Source: Pseudomonadota bacterium
Lineage (GTDB): Bacteria > Pseudomonadota > Gammaproteobacteria > Steroidobacterales > Steroidobacteraceae
Length of the DNA stretch: 64,000 bases
Direction of reading: 5' to 3'
Assembly: GCA_018241505.1 (NCBI GenBank)
Contig: JAFEDS010000005.1
Span: 496,001-560,000 of the forward strand
The position numbers and the translations under genes are program-made. The first letter of the stretch is position 1; the number at the start of each line of letters is the position of its first letter. This document shows positions 16,895-26,180 of this stretch, in pieces. Under the pieces are notes generated by a model. It was not told the DNA's origin and did no database searches. It worked only from the letters and a program-made list of their open reading frames with translations.

Positions 16895-16942
16895 AAGGAT
16901 CTCCATCGACTTGCTTTCAGGGTGCGTAGCCGGCACTGTGCC

Positions 16943-16962
16943 ACCTCAAGTGAGCTTGAGGT
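16943..16962. promoter_or_regulatory. MerR-type operator and promoter
   Basis: ACCTCAAGTGAGCTTGAGGT is an inverted repeat with perfect 8-bp arms, very close to the SoxR box as I remember it (CCTCAAG..CTTGAGG). Reading leftward it fills the spacer between TTGACC and CACAGT, 19 bp apart, the overlong spacing that MerR proteins correct by twisting DNA. It drives methyltransferase copy 1 and overlaps the start region of the merR gene. Confidence 0.8.
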
Positions 16963-16969
16963 CAAGTGG

Positions 16970-17377
16970 ATGAGAGAGCTGGATATCGGTCAGGTATCGC
17001 GACGCGCCGGCTTACCTGTCTCGACCTTGCGCTTTTATGAAGAAAAGGGGCTGATTGCTTCCATCGGCAGGCGCGGCTTGCGCCGTCAGTTCCATGTCGG
17101 CGTGCTCGAGCGACTGACCCTCATCGCGCTCGGGCGCACGGCCGGTTTCTCGCTCGCTGAAATCGCCCTCATGTTCGCGCCCGATGGGCGGCCGCGCATC
17201 GACCGCCAGAAGCTCACGAACAAGGCCGACGAGCTGGACCGGAAGATCCTCGAGCTCACTGCCATGCGAAACGGCTTGCGCCACGCTGCGGCCTGCCCTG
17301 CCCGCTCTCACATGGAATGTCCCAAATTTCGCCGCATGCTTCGCGCCAGCGCAGCGGCTGCATTGCGAAGACGCTGA
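16970..17377 (+). CDS. MerR family transcriptional regulator
   Basis: The 135-aa protein starts MRELDIGQVSRRAGLPVSTLRFYEEKGLI, the MerR helix-turn-helix. The wing and dimer helix follow (LTLIALGRTAGFSLAEIALMF). The C-terminus has only two cysteines (AACPARSHMECPKF), not the four-Cys cluster of SoxR, so an iron-sulfur sensor is unlikely even though the operator is SoxR-like. The gene is divergent from methyltransferase copy 1, with the operator ending 8 bp before ATG, so autoregulation is likely. The open frame extends upstream to 16922, but those residues overlap the operator and are not expected to be translated. The inducer is unknown. Confidence 0.88.
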   Translation: MRELDIGQVSRRAGLPVSTLRFYEEKGLIASIGRRGLRRQFHVGVLERLTLIALGRTAGFSLAEIALMFAPDGRPRIDRQKLTNKADELDRKILELTAMRNGLRHAAACPARSHMECPKFRRMLRASAAAALRRR

Positions 17378-17455
17378 GGCTCGGCCGGCGAACGCGTCGC
17401 ACCCCTCAAAGCGAGCGCATAATCGGCGTGCAACGCAGGCGGCTCGGGCGGGTTC

Positions 17456-19867
17456 TCAGAAGGTCGTGCTGGCCTGGAGCCCTATCTGACGCGGACGCAG
17501 CGAAAACACTTCGTCATAGCCCAAACCGGTGTTCTTATCGAGAAACGGCTCGGCATTGGTTAGATTCCGAATGAACAGCGACACATCCGTGCCCGTGGTG
17601 AAGCGATACCCCAAATTGAGGCCTACGGTGAGGTAGGAGGGTCGCGAATACTGAATGCCCGTCACATCAAGATTCTGCTTACTCACATCGGTGTAGCTGG
17701 AATTGGCGCGCATGTAGACAGCGCCGGAGGCGACCTTCCACTCCTGACCCATCTCCAACGATGCTGTCCACTCCGGGCTATATGGAATGGGATCATTGCG
17801 ATTGACTTTCTTCAATGGCACCGACTGGAGGAACTTCGCCTGGGTATAGGCTAATCCAACATTGGCATCGAAGCCCGTCCAGGGCCTCATCTGCAGGCTG
17901 ATGTCGCCACCATTCGAAGTGGCAGTACCTACGTTCGCGGTAAACCCGAAACCACAACGGTCGAAATTGATGCTTTGTGCGATATCGGTCCAGGAGATGT
18001 GGAATGCCGCCATATTGAGCTGTACCTTACGGTCCAGCAGGCCGAGCTTCGTACCGAGCTCGTAGCTCCAGATGCTGTCTGTCCGGTAGGAGTCGCCCGG
18101 AAACACCCCGGTCTGCTGCTCTTCCGGGATACAGCTCGTCGGCAGGGCATTGTTGGGTCCGCCCAGCCGGAAGCCCTTGGCCGCCGAAATGTAGTAGAGC
18201 TGACTTTCCGAAAGCTGGTAGGCAATTCGATACTTGGGTGCCGCCTGGCTCTCTGCAAAGCTTTGGTTTCTGGGTGCATAGCCGTTATTGAAATAGCCGT
18301 CCTGGAAACCTACATCGCTGTCCGAGATTCGTGAGTAACGAACTCCCGCGGTCACCTTCAAACCCGGCAGCTTCGTCGGCGACCAGGACGCCTCCCCATA
18401 AACAGCACGGCGATTGAATGTCAGCAACGTATTGTCCCCGTAGACTGTATCGCCCAGATCCGACGTTCCCGGCGGTAAGCCGAACGAGGCATCGAGCGCC
18501 TCGTTCGCGGACACTCCAAAGTGGCTCATCGTATAAGCCCCGAAGCCGACCGCGTCTTCGTGTGAAGTATGCGTACGAGCCTCATGGTTATAATAGAACC
18601 CTACCAACGTCTGCAGGCCAATTTCGTCGAAGTGGCTCACCAGACGGATCTCCTGGCCCCACTGCCGGTTTGCGTTGAGGTGATGGGCTGCCGTGGCCAG
18701 GTTCGGGAGCACTTGTGCTGCGTCGGTCGTATTGTTGGGATCGTAAAACTGCGCGACGACCGGACCGATGTATCCCATATCGTAGATGGTGTAGTCCTGT
18801 ATGCGCACAATTCGGCGGTCAACATAGCTGGACACTGACGTAAGCTCGTGTCTTCCGAACGTGTAGACGGCGTTTATGGCGCCCATCGTGAACTCGTCGC
18901 GAAGAGGTTCCCTGATGTCACGCGGAGTTCTGAAGTCGCGCTGCCCCCCGTCGAAGGTCCACGTGTCGTCATTCTTGCTTAGCTGGTATTGGACTTCGGG
19001 TGTGATGCGCAGGTTATCGGTTGGCTGCCACAGGAGTGTGCCTCTAACGGCGGCGACAGCCTGTGCATTGGTGTTTCTTAGAGTGAGATTGCCGTCCGTG
19101 CCCACGTGATTGACGAATCCGCCGTCATACTGATAAGTGGCTGCCACACGCGCAGCTAACACGCCCGGAATGATTGGCATGCCATATGCCACGTTGCCAC
19201 CCCCACCGGGTGCGGAAGCATTTTGGCCGTAGCCGTTTACTGTAGCCGTCCCTTCTGCCGAATTGAGGTTCGGCTGACGCGTCACAAATCGAATGGTTCC
19301 ACCAAATGATTCCGCGCCATACAAGGTTCCCTGAGGCCCGCGCAGGACTTCAACCCGCTCGAGGTCGAACAACGCAGGCTCGAAAGCGCCTGCAAAGCCA
19401 AAATTGCCAAAGTTGATTGATACATCGTCGATGTAGAAACCGGTAGTGGTGGAGTTACCACCGCTGGGACTGATTCCACGCACCGACACAAATCCCGTTC
19501 CCGGGGCACCGTCGAAGTCGGCCGAGAGGCCCGGCACGTGGTTGATAACACCCTGCAGGTCCTGTGTACCGGTCCGAGCGATCGCATCGGCAGTCAAAAC
19601 ACCGATACTTTCCGCGACCCGATTCAGGGGCTCCGCTATCTTGTTCGCGGTAACAACAATCTCCGCGAGGCCCTCACTAGATGAATCCTCCGCCGCAGTG
19701 GCACCTTCAGCGCTCGCCATGACGAGGGTCATCGCTGGCAGGCACGCGATGACGGTTGTACGCAACATCGCTCCATGTGGCGTGCGAGTAGATGGCGGCA
19801 AATTCTGATTCGCAGCGGCTCGGAGCCTGCCCCGCACAAAGGCCCACAGAACGGAATCGTCACGCAT
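17456..19867 (-). CDS. TonB-dependent outer-membrane receptor
   Basis: The 803-aa protein has a basic N-terminus and a hydrophobic segment near residues 34-56 (TVIACLPAMTLVMASAEG). A TonB-box-like LAEIVVTANK leads into a plug with INHVPGLSADFDG, VSVRGISPSGG and VEVLRGPQGTLYGAESFGG. The barrel ends in Phe (QASTTF). ATG at 19867 has AGGT upstream; ATG at 19768, directly before the signal core, is an alternative. It diverges from a HutC-like regulator and an S9 peptidase, so it probably imports a peptide or modified amino acid. It is not a siderophore-type receptor by plug sequence. Confidence 0.93.
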   Translation of the reverse strand: MRDDSVLWAFVRGRLRAAANQNLPPSTRTPHGAMLRTTVIACLPAMTLVMASAEGATAAEDSSSEGLAEIVVTANKIAEPLNRVAESIGVLTADAIARTGTQDLQGVINHVPGLSADFDGAPGTGFVSVRGISPSGGNSTTTGFYIDDVSINFGNFGFAGAFEPALFDLERVEVLRGPQGTLYGAESFGGTIRFVTRQPNLNSAEGTATVNGYGQNASAPGGGGNVAYGMPIIPGVLAARVAATYQYDGGFVNHVGTDGNLTLRNTNAQAVAAVRGTLLWQPTDNLRITPEVQYQLSKNDDTWTFDGGQRDFRTPRDIREPLRDEFTMGAINAVYTFGRHELTSVSSYVDRRIVRIQDYTIYDMGYIGPVVAQFYDPNNTTDAAQVLPNLATAAHHLNANRQWGQEIRLVSHFDEIGLQTLVGFYYNHEARTHTSHEDAVGFGAYTMSHFGVSANEALDASFGLPPGTSDLGDTVYGDNTLLTFNRRAVYGEASWSPTKLPGLKVTAGVRYSRISDSDVGFQDGYFNNGYAPRNQSFAESQAAPKYRIAYQLSESQLYYISAAKGFRLGGPNNALPTSCIPEEQQTGVFPGDSYRTDSIWSYELGTKLGLLDRKVQLNMAAFHISWTDIAQSINFDRCGFGFTANVGTATSNGGDISLQMRPWTGFDANVGLAYTQAKFLQSVPLKKVNRNDPIPYSPEWTASLEMGQEWKVASGAVYMRANSSYTDVSKQNLDVTGIQYSRPSYLTVGLNLGYRFTTGTDVSLFIRNLTNAEPFLDKNTGLGYDEVFSLRPRQIGLQASTTF

Positions 19868-19969
19868 AGTTTTTACCTACGGAGCGAATGAGTTTATGGA
19901 GCGCGCGCGCCGCGTGCTTTTGACGCAATCCCACTTGACATCCCCTTGCGTCTCGTTCCGATACTAACG

Positions 19970-20020
19970 ACATTCATATATACAATTCAAATATATCGTA
20001 TGTACAAGAAGGAGAATTTG
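19970..20020. promoter_or_regulatory. AT-rich divergent control region with repeat elements
   Basis: Between the TBDR and gntR genes lies a strongly AT-rich patch (about 19975-20005) with ATATATAC, AAATATAT and GTACAAG words, unlike the GC-rich flanks. UTRA-type GntR regulators bind short TATAC/GTATA palindromes, so this is the likely operator for the adjacent regulator and the promoter for one or both genes. Exact boxes are not assigned. Confidence 0.4.
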
Positions 20021-20166
20021 CCGCCCGGGATAGACCTGTCCAACATGCGGACAAACACGCGCAACAAGGTGACAGTTGGCGGTCGTTGCACAAGGCAGGA
20101 GCCAATGTCACTCTTGACGTAGACTCAATCTCAGAAATGGAAGATTTTGCTCGAGGTGTACCTGGA

Positions 20167-21033
20167 ATGACGTCGACGAGTGCCAAGAAACCCGACGAGA
20201 AGCCCGGTATCTCCCTGCATCAACGGATTCTGTCCGACATACAGGACCTGATCCTCTCGGGGAAGTGGGAGCCGGGACGCAGGATCCCGGTCGAAGAAGA
20301 ATTGATGAAGCGCTACAAGTGCTCGCGGATGACAGTCCACAAGGTGCTCACTCAGTTGGCCCATGCCCGACTGGTGGAGCGTCGACGCAAGCTGGGAACA
20401 TTCGTATCACGACCCCACTCGCAGGCAGCGGTACTTACGATATCCGACATCAAGTCGGAAGTTGAAAGACTGGGGCAGTCCTACTCCTACGAGATACTCC
20501 GTCGCGTGCGGCGCCGTGGAACTCAGGAGGATCGTGCACGGCTCAACATCGAGGGCCCGGTCCTCGTACTCGAGGTGGTGACTCGTCACTTTGCCGGGTT
20601 CCTGCCATTTTGCTATGAGGAGAGGCTGATCAATCTGGATGCGGTGCCGGCTGCGGCATCCGTTACCTTTTCAGACATGGCCCCGGGTCGCTGGCTGCTT
20701 CACACAGTGCCCTGGACCAAGGCAGATCATGTCATTCGTGCCGCCGAAGCCAACACGGTGACGGCTGCGGCGCTGAAGATACGGCAGAAGACTCCATTGT
20801 TGACGATCTCGCGCACTACGCGCTCGTCGGACTCCACTCCGCTTACCTTTGTGCGGCTCGCTTATCCCGCTGACATGCACGAGCTCGTGGCGACTTTTTC
20901 CCCTGGCTCCACATCCGATTCAACAGCACGGCCGGCGCCTGCCGAGGCCGGGAGCTCGCGTTTTTCGAAGGTCCGGGTGGCGGAGATATCGAAAGGCATC
21001 GAGTCGCCGCGGCGCGTGGCAAAGCTCGCTTAA
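20167..21033 (+). CDS. GntR family regulator, HutC/UTRA subfamily
   Basis: From the preferred ATG at 20167 (GAGGTG about 10 bp upstream) the protein is 288 aa; an upstream ATG at 20086 would add 27 poorly conserved residues. The N-terminal winged helix (SLHQRILSDIQDLILSGKWEPG, then CSRMTVHKVLTQLAHARLV) is followed by a UTRA effector domain with LLHTVPWTKADHVIRA and FVRLAYPADMHELVATF, which resembles HutC. HutC senses urocanate in histidine breakdown, but no hut genes are present. The neighbours are a TBDR, an S9 peptidase and a PhzF enzyme, so a different imidazole or amino-acid-derived inducer is likely. A variable tail of about 40 residues ends it. Confidence 0.85.
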   Translation: MTSTSAKKPDEKPGISLHQRILSDIQDLILSGKWEPGRRIPVEEELMKRYKCSRMTVHKVLTQLAHARLVERRRKLGTFVSRPHSQAAVLTISDIKSEVERLGQSYSYEILRRVRRRGTQEDRARLNIEGPVLVLEVVTRHFAGFLPFCYEERLINLDAVPAAASVTFSDMAPGRWLLHTVPWTKADHVIRAAEANTVTAAALKIRQKTPLLTISRTTRSSDSTPLTFVRLAYPADMHELVATFSPGSTSDSTARPAPAEAGSSRFSKVRVAEISKGIESPRRVAKLA

Positions 21034-21044
21034 AGTACGAAACT

Positions 21045-23153
21045 ATGAAAACAAAGCTCATCCACACGCGAGCCCCGGAAATTCTGCGGGGCGTATGTTT
21101 GGCGCTCGGTCTGTGCGCTGCGGCTGTCTCCGCCGAGGAGCCCGCAAAATTTCCCTCGAATGAGGTCATGCGCCACTACCGCTCCATCCACGACCCGCAG
21201 CTTTCTCCCGACGGCAAGCATGCACTGGTGCGCGTCAACGAGTCCGCCGCTGACGGAGGTAAGAGCCACCTGTGGCTGATCGACATCGGTGGCAAGGGCC
21301 CGCGTCAACTGACGTTCTCACCCGATTCGGACAAGCGGGGTGAACAGTCAGGGCAATGGTCACCAGATGGACAAAGCGTTCTGTTCCTGGCCCATCGAGG
21401 TGAGCATGCCGGGTTGTACGTTTTGCCGATGGAGGGTGGTGAAGCTAAAGCCCTCGATATCAAGGTACGACCGGCTATCGACAACTCTCGCGCAAAGGAC
21501 GCGTCACCGCCCGCGAAACCCGACGCGACACCTGAGCCTATTGAAGACCTCGCGGTCGACATCGAGTCTTACAACCAGTCACCGGATGGCCAATGGATCG
21601 CCTTTATGGCGCGGGATCCCGAGACACCCGGGGAGAAGAAGCAAAAGGAGGCGAAGGCGGACGCGGAGTGGGTTGACCATGATACTCACGGCACACGCCT
21701 CTACCTGCTACGCCGGGATACCAACAAAGTCACCCCCATTCCGATCGCACCGGACATCAAGGAATTTGCTTGGAAGGAGGACAGCTCGGGGTTGATTGCC
21801 GTGGCCGAGGGGCCGCACAATGCCGGCGACCTCGGATTTGCGCGGACGTCCTGGGACCTGTCGACGGCTGACACAGAGCATCCCAAACAGATCGCCTTGC
21901 CGGCCTCGATTGAGACTGCCGTGTGGTCCGTTGACGGCCGCTCGGTGATCTTTCTGGCGCAATCTCACCGCGATGCGCCGCCGCGCTACGCCGACCTGTA
22001 CGAGTCAGAGCTGGGCGCGAGTGCCACCGCGCGCAACCTCACTGACGGATTCGATGGCTCGCTCGCTCCGGAACCGCCGATTGCGCTGGCGGACGGCGGC
22101 ATTGTCCAACTGGTCGAGCGCGGCTTTGATACACGGGTGGGCGTTTTTCCGGCCCACACGGGCAAGGTCGCCTATGTGAATCTCCCCCTTGCCGCGGTAC
22201 GTGAAGTGCGCTCGAATGCGCGCCGCACTGGCTGGCTATTCCTCGGCAGCAGTGGCGGACAGCAGCCCTCGCTTTACTACGCGTCCGATCTCAACAGCTC
22301 GCCGCAAAAACTCCATACACCTGAGGTGGCACCCGCCCTCACCCGCACGGTTAAACCCAAGCGCATCAAGTGGAAGAACGAAGGGCTGACGATCGAGGGG
22401 GTGCTCTATCTCCCGCCAGATACGGGCGACCAGCGCGTACCGTTGATTGTCGATGTACACGGAGGTCCCACTGGCCAGTATGACGACCGGTTTGAGCCCT
22501 TCGCGGATTTTCTGGTCGGTCACGGTTGGGCGCTGTTGCGAACCAATCCTCGCGGCAGCACCGGATACGGCGCCGCCTTTGCGGCCGCCAACAAGAATGA
22601 CCTGGGCGGCGCGGACTACCGGGACATCATGACTGGGGTTGACTACGTGCTGAAGACAGAGCACGTCGATCCAACACGCATGGCGCTCATGGGCTACAGC
22701 TACGGCGGTGAGATGGCCGGCTTTGTGGAGGGCAAGACCACTCGTTTCAAAGCCATTGTGAGCGGCGCGCCGGTCATCGATCAGTACAGCGAATATGGCA
22801 CGGAGGATCAATCGTGGTATGACCGTTGGTTCTACGGCAAGCCTTGGGAGCATCCAGCGGATGCGTGGCGCCAGAGTCCATTGGCCCATATCGGCGCCGC
22901 GCGGACTCCGTTCTTGTTATTGCAGGGTCAGGCCGATAGTACCGACCCGGTGGGGCAGTCTCAGGAGATGTATCGAGCCTTGCGTCAGAATGGGGTTCCC
23001 GTGGAGCTTGTGACTTATCCGCGCGATGACCACGGTCCGTTGGCGAGGGCCCTCTATGGAGCGCCAGTGTCCGAACCGTGGCACGGGTTCGACGCGCGAC
23101 GCCGGACGATAGAATTCATCGAGAAGGCTTTCGCGACTGCCGGGAAAAGATAG
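21045..23153 (+). CDS. S9 family peptidase (prolyl oligopeptidase/acylaminoacyl peptidase type)
   Basis: The 702-aa secreted enzyme has a signal peptide (residues 1-28, ending AAVSAEE), an N-terminal propeller with PQLSPDGKHALV and SGQWSPDGQSVLF repeats, and a C-terminal alpha/beta-hydrolase domain. Catalytic Ser552 lies in GYSYGG, with probable Asp631 (GQADSTDP) and His663 (PRDDHGPL). The oxyanion region is VDVHGGPTGQY. It would cleave short peptides or N-acylated residues in the periplasm. It starts 11 bp after the gntR stop, so the two are cotranscribed, and it is a natural partner of the divergent TBDR. Confidence 0.92.
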   Translation: MKTKLIHTRAPEILRGVCLALGLCAAAVSAEEPAKFPSNEVMRHYRSIHDPQLSPDGKHALVRVNESAADGGKSHLWLIDIGGKGPRQLTFSPDSDKRGEQSGQWSPDGQSVLFLAHRGEHAGLYVLPMEGGEAKALDIKVRPAIDNSRAKDASPPAKPDATPEPIEDLAVDIESYNQSPDGQWIAFMARDPETPGEKKQKEAKADAEWVDHDTHGTRLYLLRRDTNKVTPIPIAPDIKEFAWKEDSSGLIAVAEGPHNAGDLGFARTSWDLSTADTEHPKQIALPASIETAVWSVDGRSVIFLAQSHRDAPPRYADLYESELGASATARNLTDGFDGSLAPEPPIALADGGIVQLVERGFDTRVGVFPAHTGKVAYVNLPLAAVREVRSNARRTGWLFLGSSGGQQPSLYYASDLNSSPQKLHTPEVAPALTRTVKPKRIKWKNEGLTIEGVLYLPPDTGDQRVPLIVDVHGGPTGQYDDRFEPFADFLVGHGWALLRTNPRGSTGYGAAFAAANKNDLGGADYRDIMTGVDYVLKTEHVDPTRMALMGYSYGGEMAGFVEGKTTRFKAIVSGAPVIDQYSEYGTEDQSWYDRWFYGKPWEHPADAWRQSPLAHIGAARTPFLLLQGQADSTDPVGQSQEMYRALRQNGVPVELVTYPRDDHGPLARALYGAPVSEPWHGFDARRRTIEFIEKAFATAGKR

Positions 23154-23357
23154 GCAAACGAGCTCCCCAAAATTCGCTCCGCGAGCCTGCTGCTCGCTCG
23201 CATCCTCGGGATCTAGATCGATGCTGTGGGCCGGCGGGGAGTCGTTCGCTGTACTGCTGCAGCCCCAGTACAGTTTAGTGCATAGCGTTTCCTCCACCTC
23301 TGTTGGTGGGGTGCCTTTTCATGCCATGGTTAGCTCCTTCCACACAGGAGACTGTAC

Positions 23358-24218
23358 GTGCAACGCCCCTTTCAGCTCGTCGATGTATTCGGAACCGGAC
23401 CCTTTACCGGTAATCCTTTGCCGGTGATTGCGCAAGCCGAGGGGCTGTCCACTGAGGAAATGCAATGCATCACCCGGTGGTTCAATCACTCAGAAACCGC
23501 GTTTCTGGTTCCTGCGACCGATCCGAACGCAGACTATCGCGTTCGCATCTTCACCCTGACGCATGAATTGCCTTTTGCCGGTCACCCGACGCTCGGAAGT
23601 GCGCACGCCTGGCTAGAGGCCGGCGGGAAACCAAAGTGCGAGGGTTTCGTCGTGCAGGAGTGCGGTGCCGGGCTCGTAAGGGTTCGCCGCGAACGCGAAC
23701 GGCTTGCTTTTGACGCCCCGCCGCTGATCCGCGGCGGTCAGCCGACCGAACAGGAGTTGGCGCAAGCGGTCGCCGCCTTGCAGATTGACCCAAGCACCAT
23801 TGTCGCTGCGACTTGGGCTGATAATGGCCCGGGTTGGATAGCGGTCCTGCTCGAGTCGGCAGAGGCGGTACTGGCCGTTGAACCCATCCGGCACCATCGG
23901 GGCAGGCTCGACATCGGTCTCGTCGGTCCACACGCGGCTGGGGGCGACACGGCATTCGAGCTGCGCGCGCTGTTTTATGACCAGCACGGAACATTGATCG
24001 AGGACCCTGTCACCGGAAGCCTCAATGCGTCAGTGGGTCAATGGTTGTTTGCCACGGGTCGGGCGAGCGGCTCCTACGTCGCCGCCCAGGGTACGCGCCT
24101 CGGACGAACCGGCCGTGTTCATGTCCAACAAGACCCGCAAGGGCGAGTCTGGGTGGGTGGCGCGACGCGCACGCTCTTTTCCGGCGTCAGCCACTCATGC
24201 AAGGGAGTAATGGCATAG
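23358..24218 (+). CDS. PhzF family isomerase/epimerase-like protein
   Basis: The 286-aa protein begins at GTG with AGGAGA about 6 bp upstream. It has the PhzF fold marks: FQLVDVFGTGPFTGNPLPVI, catalytic Glu in WFNHSETAFL, ELPFAGHPTLGSAHAW and EDPVTGSLNASVGQWL. PhzF itself isomerises dihydro-hydroxyanthranilate in phenazine synthesis, but most homologues are isomerases or epimerases of unknown substrate, and no other phenazine genes are here. It is followed 18 bp later by a Gfo/Idh oxidoreductase, suggesting consecutive steps on a product released by the upstream peptidase. Confidence 0.9.
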   Translation: MQRPFQLVDVFGTGPFTGNPLPVIAQAEGLSTEEMQCITRWFNHSETAFLVPATDPNADYRVRIFTLTHELPFAGHPTLGSAHAWLEAGGKPKCEGFVVQECGAGLVRVRRERERLAFDAPPLIRGGQPTEQELAQAVAALQIDPSTIVAATWADNGPGWIAVLLESAEAVLAVEPIRHHRGRLDIGLVGPHAAGGDTAFELRALFYDQHGTLIEDPVTGSLNASVGQWLFATGRASGSYVAAQGTRLGRTGRVHVQQDPQGRVWVGGATRTLFSGVSHSCKGVMA

Positions 24219-24236
24219 GACCAACAGACGTCATTC

Positions 24237-25313
24237 ATGAACACCTCCAATGAACGAGCCGCGATTCGGGTCGCTCTAGTTGGTTTCGGTCTGGGCGGCG
24301 CCGCCTTTCATGCACCGTTGATTGCGGCCACGTCAGGTATGAGACTGACGACCGTCGTTACCTCGAACGAAACACGTCGTTCCACCGCCTTACGCGAATA
24401 CCCCGGCGTGCGAGTGGTTGACAGCGCGGAGTGGATCTGGGAGCACGCGTCCGAGCATGATCTGGTCGTCATAACTACTCCCAATCGTGTCCATGCGTCT
24501 CTGGCCCTGGAAGCCTTCTCTGCCGGGCTACCCGTCGTTCTCGATAAGCCGTTTGCTCGAACTGCGGCGGAGGCGCGGCAGGTTATCGACGCGGCCCGCA
24601 CACGGAAGTTGCAAGTTGCGGCGTATCACCCCCGGCGTTGGGACAGCGAGTGCCTCACTCTCCGTCGATTGATCGATGAAGGGGCACTGGGTCGCGTCCT
24701 ACGTTTCGAGTCTCGTCTGGAACGATGGCGACCGCAATTGAAAGGCGGTTGGCGCGAGCGCGGTGCTGTCGAGGAGGCTGGTGGCCTTCTTTATGATCTG
24801 GGCAGTCATCTCATTGATCAGGCGTTACATCTGTTTGGCCCGGTACAGGAAGTCTACGCGGAGCTCGATCGCCGGCGTTCCGGCGCCGAGACGGACGATG
24901 ACGTGTTCCTGGCCCTGACGCACATCAACGGTGTTCGTTCGCATCTCTGGACGAGCGCGATGGCCGCGCAACGCGGGCCGCGAGTGAGAGTGCTTGGCGA
25001 GCGTTCGGCTTTCGTGAAGCATCACGCCGATATACAGGAAGCCGCGCTTCGTCTTGGCGGTCGTCCGACGCAGGCAGGCTGGGGTGAGGACCCGCACGAG
25101 CACTGGGGCACGTTGACTGACGGCGCCACCGAGCAGCGGGTACGGAGTGAGCCCGGTGCCTATCAGCGCTTTTATGAGCTGATGGCGGCAACGCTACGCA
25201 CTGGGGCTCCAGCACCAGTAGATGCCGAGGATGCTGTCGCTGGGCTCGAAATAATCGAAGCTGCCCAATGCTCCGCCGCGCAGCGAAGCGTAGTAACGCT
25301 GGTCAATCGGTAG
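24237..25313 (+). CDS. Gfo/Idh/MocA family oxidoreductase
   Basis: The 358-aa enzyme has an N-terminal Rossmann fold (ALVGFGLGGAAFHAPLI), the family motif VVLDKPFARTAAEARQ (the Lys of DKP contacts the nicotinamide), and AYHPRRWDSECLTLRR. A C-terminal alpha/beta domain includes GGLLYDLGSHLIDQALHLFG, where the His and Asp line the active site. It would oxidise or reduce a sugar- or cyclitol-like alcohol with NAD(P). It ends the + strand gene set that begins with the HutC-like regulator. Confidence 0.9.
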   Translation: MNTSNERAAIRVALVGFGLGGAAFHAPLIAATSGMRLTTVVTSNETRRSTALREYPGVRVVDSAEWIWEHASEHDLVVITTPNRVHASLALEAFSAGLPVVLDKPFARTAAEARQVIDAARTRKLQVAAYHPRRWDSECLTLRRLIDEGALGRVLRFESRLERWRPQLKGGWRERGAVEEAGGLLYDLGSHLIDQALHLFGPVQEVYAELDRRRSGAETDDDVFLALTHINGVRSHLWTSAMAAQRGPRVRVLGERSAFVKHHADIQEAALRLGGRPTQAGWGEDPHEHWGTLTDGATEQRVRSEPGAYQRFYELMAATLRTGAPAPVDAEDAVAGLEIIEAAQCSAAQRSVVTLVNR

Positions 25314-25417
25314 CCCGTCGCGTCGATTCGCGATGCGGATTATTCACCCTCCCGCAGGCGGGCGTCCTCGGCCGAGGGACTCAAATTGGCATTCCCCTGA
25401 ACTCGATGGGCGTCCGC

Positions 25418-26032
25418 CTACTCGTGGCAATTACCGAGGTTACCGCTCGCCACGCAGCCAACAGCAACAGCCAGCGGGAACAACACCACGCCTCCCAATA
25501 CCAGCGGGACGCCGGCGACCATCTTGATCGGAGTCGCCTCAATGTGAGGGGTCGATTTTTCGGCTTCCACCGCAATTTGATAGCTCTTGTTGAGCTGATA
25601 TTCCGGCAGCGGCTTGAATGAACCCGCTTTATAACGGTGACCCTCCAGGCTCACCACGAGCGCCGCGTGGCGCGGCTCCATCAGGCTGAAACCGGCTGCC
25701 ACGGCCTCATCCATCTTATCGGCCGGCGCGTTCCGCAACTGCAGTGTGACCGTGCCTTGCATCGTGCCATTGGCAAACACCCTGAATCCGCCCAATGTCG
25801 CGATCACGTCAGGGTGAAATGAACCCTTCAGCGTACGAACCAAGGCCGGCGGCGCCTCGAACAGGTAGTGGTAGTCCCTCGTAACGACCGCGAGCTGTTT
25901 TTCATCGGCTGAGATCAGAACGCTGGTGACGGTCTCCGAATACGAGGTCCACTCCGGGGTGGTGGTCACACAGCCGGCGACGCTCAATCCACTGAAAAGA
26001 AGTGAGCCGCTGAGGAACTCGCGCCTGTCCAT
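25418..26032 (-). CDS. Tat-exported lipoprotein of unknown function
   Basis: The 204-aa protein starts MDRREFLSGSLLFSGLSVAGC, combining a twin-arginine motif (RREFL) with a lipobox (SVAGC), so it should be exported folded and lipidated at Cys21. The mature part is predicted beta-rich with no recognised domain. The C-terminus has a hydrophobic stretch (VAGVPLVLGGVVLFPLAVAVGCV) that could be a membrane helix. It is flanked by unrelated genes in opposite orientation, so context gives no function. Confidence 0.7.
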   Translation of the reverse strand: MDRREFLSGSLLFSGLSVAGCVTTTPEWTSYSETVTSVLISADEKQLAVVTRDYHYLFEAPPALVRTLKGSFHPDVIATLGGFRVFANGTMQGTVTLQLRNAPADKMDEAVAAGFSLMEPRHAALVVSLEGHRYKAGSFKPLPEYQLNKSYQIAVEAEKSTPHIEATPIKMVAGVPLVLGGVVLFPLAVAVGCVASGNLGNCHE

Positions 26033-26180
26033 GAATTCTCCTGTCCATGAGGTTCGCAGGATCCTAAAGCACAGCGCGCAGTTGAGCCCGGTCGTTTCGA
26101 GTTATTGTGAACCCTGTCAGGGTCCTGTGTATCAAAAACTGACGAGCGTTCCACATGCGGCGCGAGCTCGGTTCAGCCCG

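Noticed and set aside
23358-24218. Phenazine biosynthesis cluster
   Set aside because: Only a PhzF-fold protein is present; no other phz genes are nearby, and most PhzF homologues have other roles.
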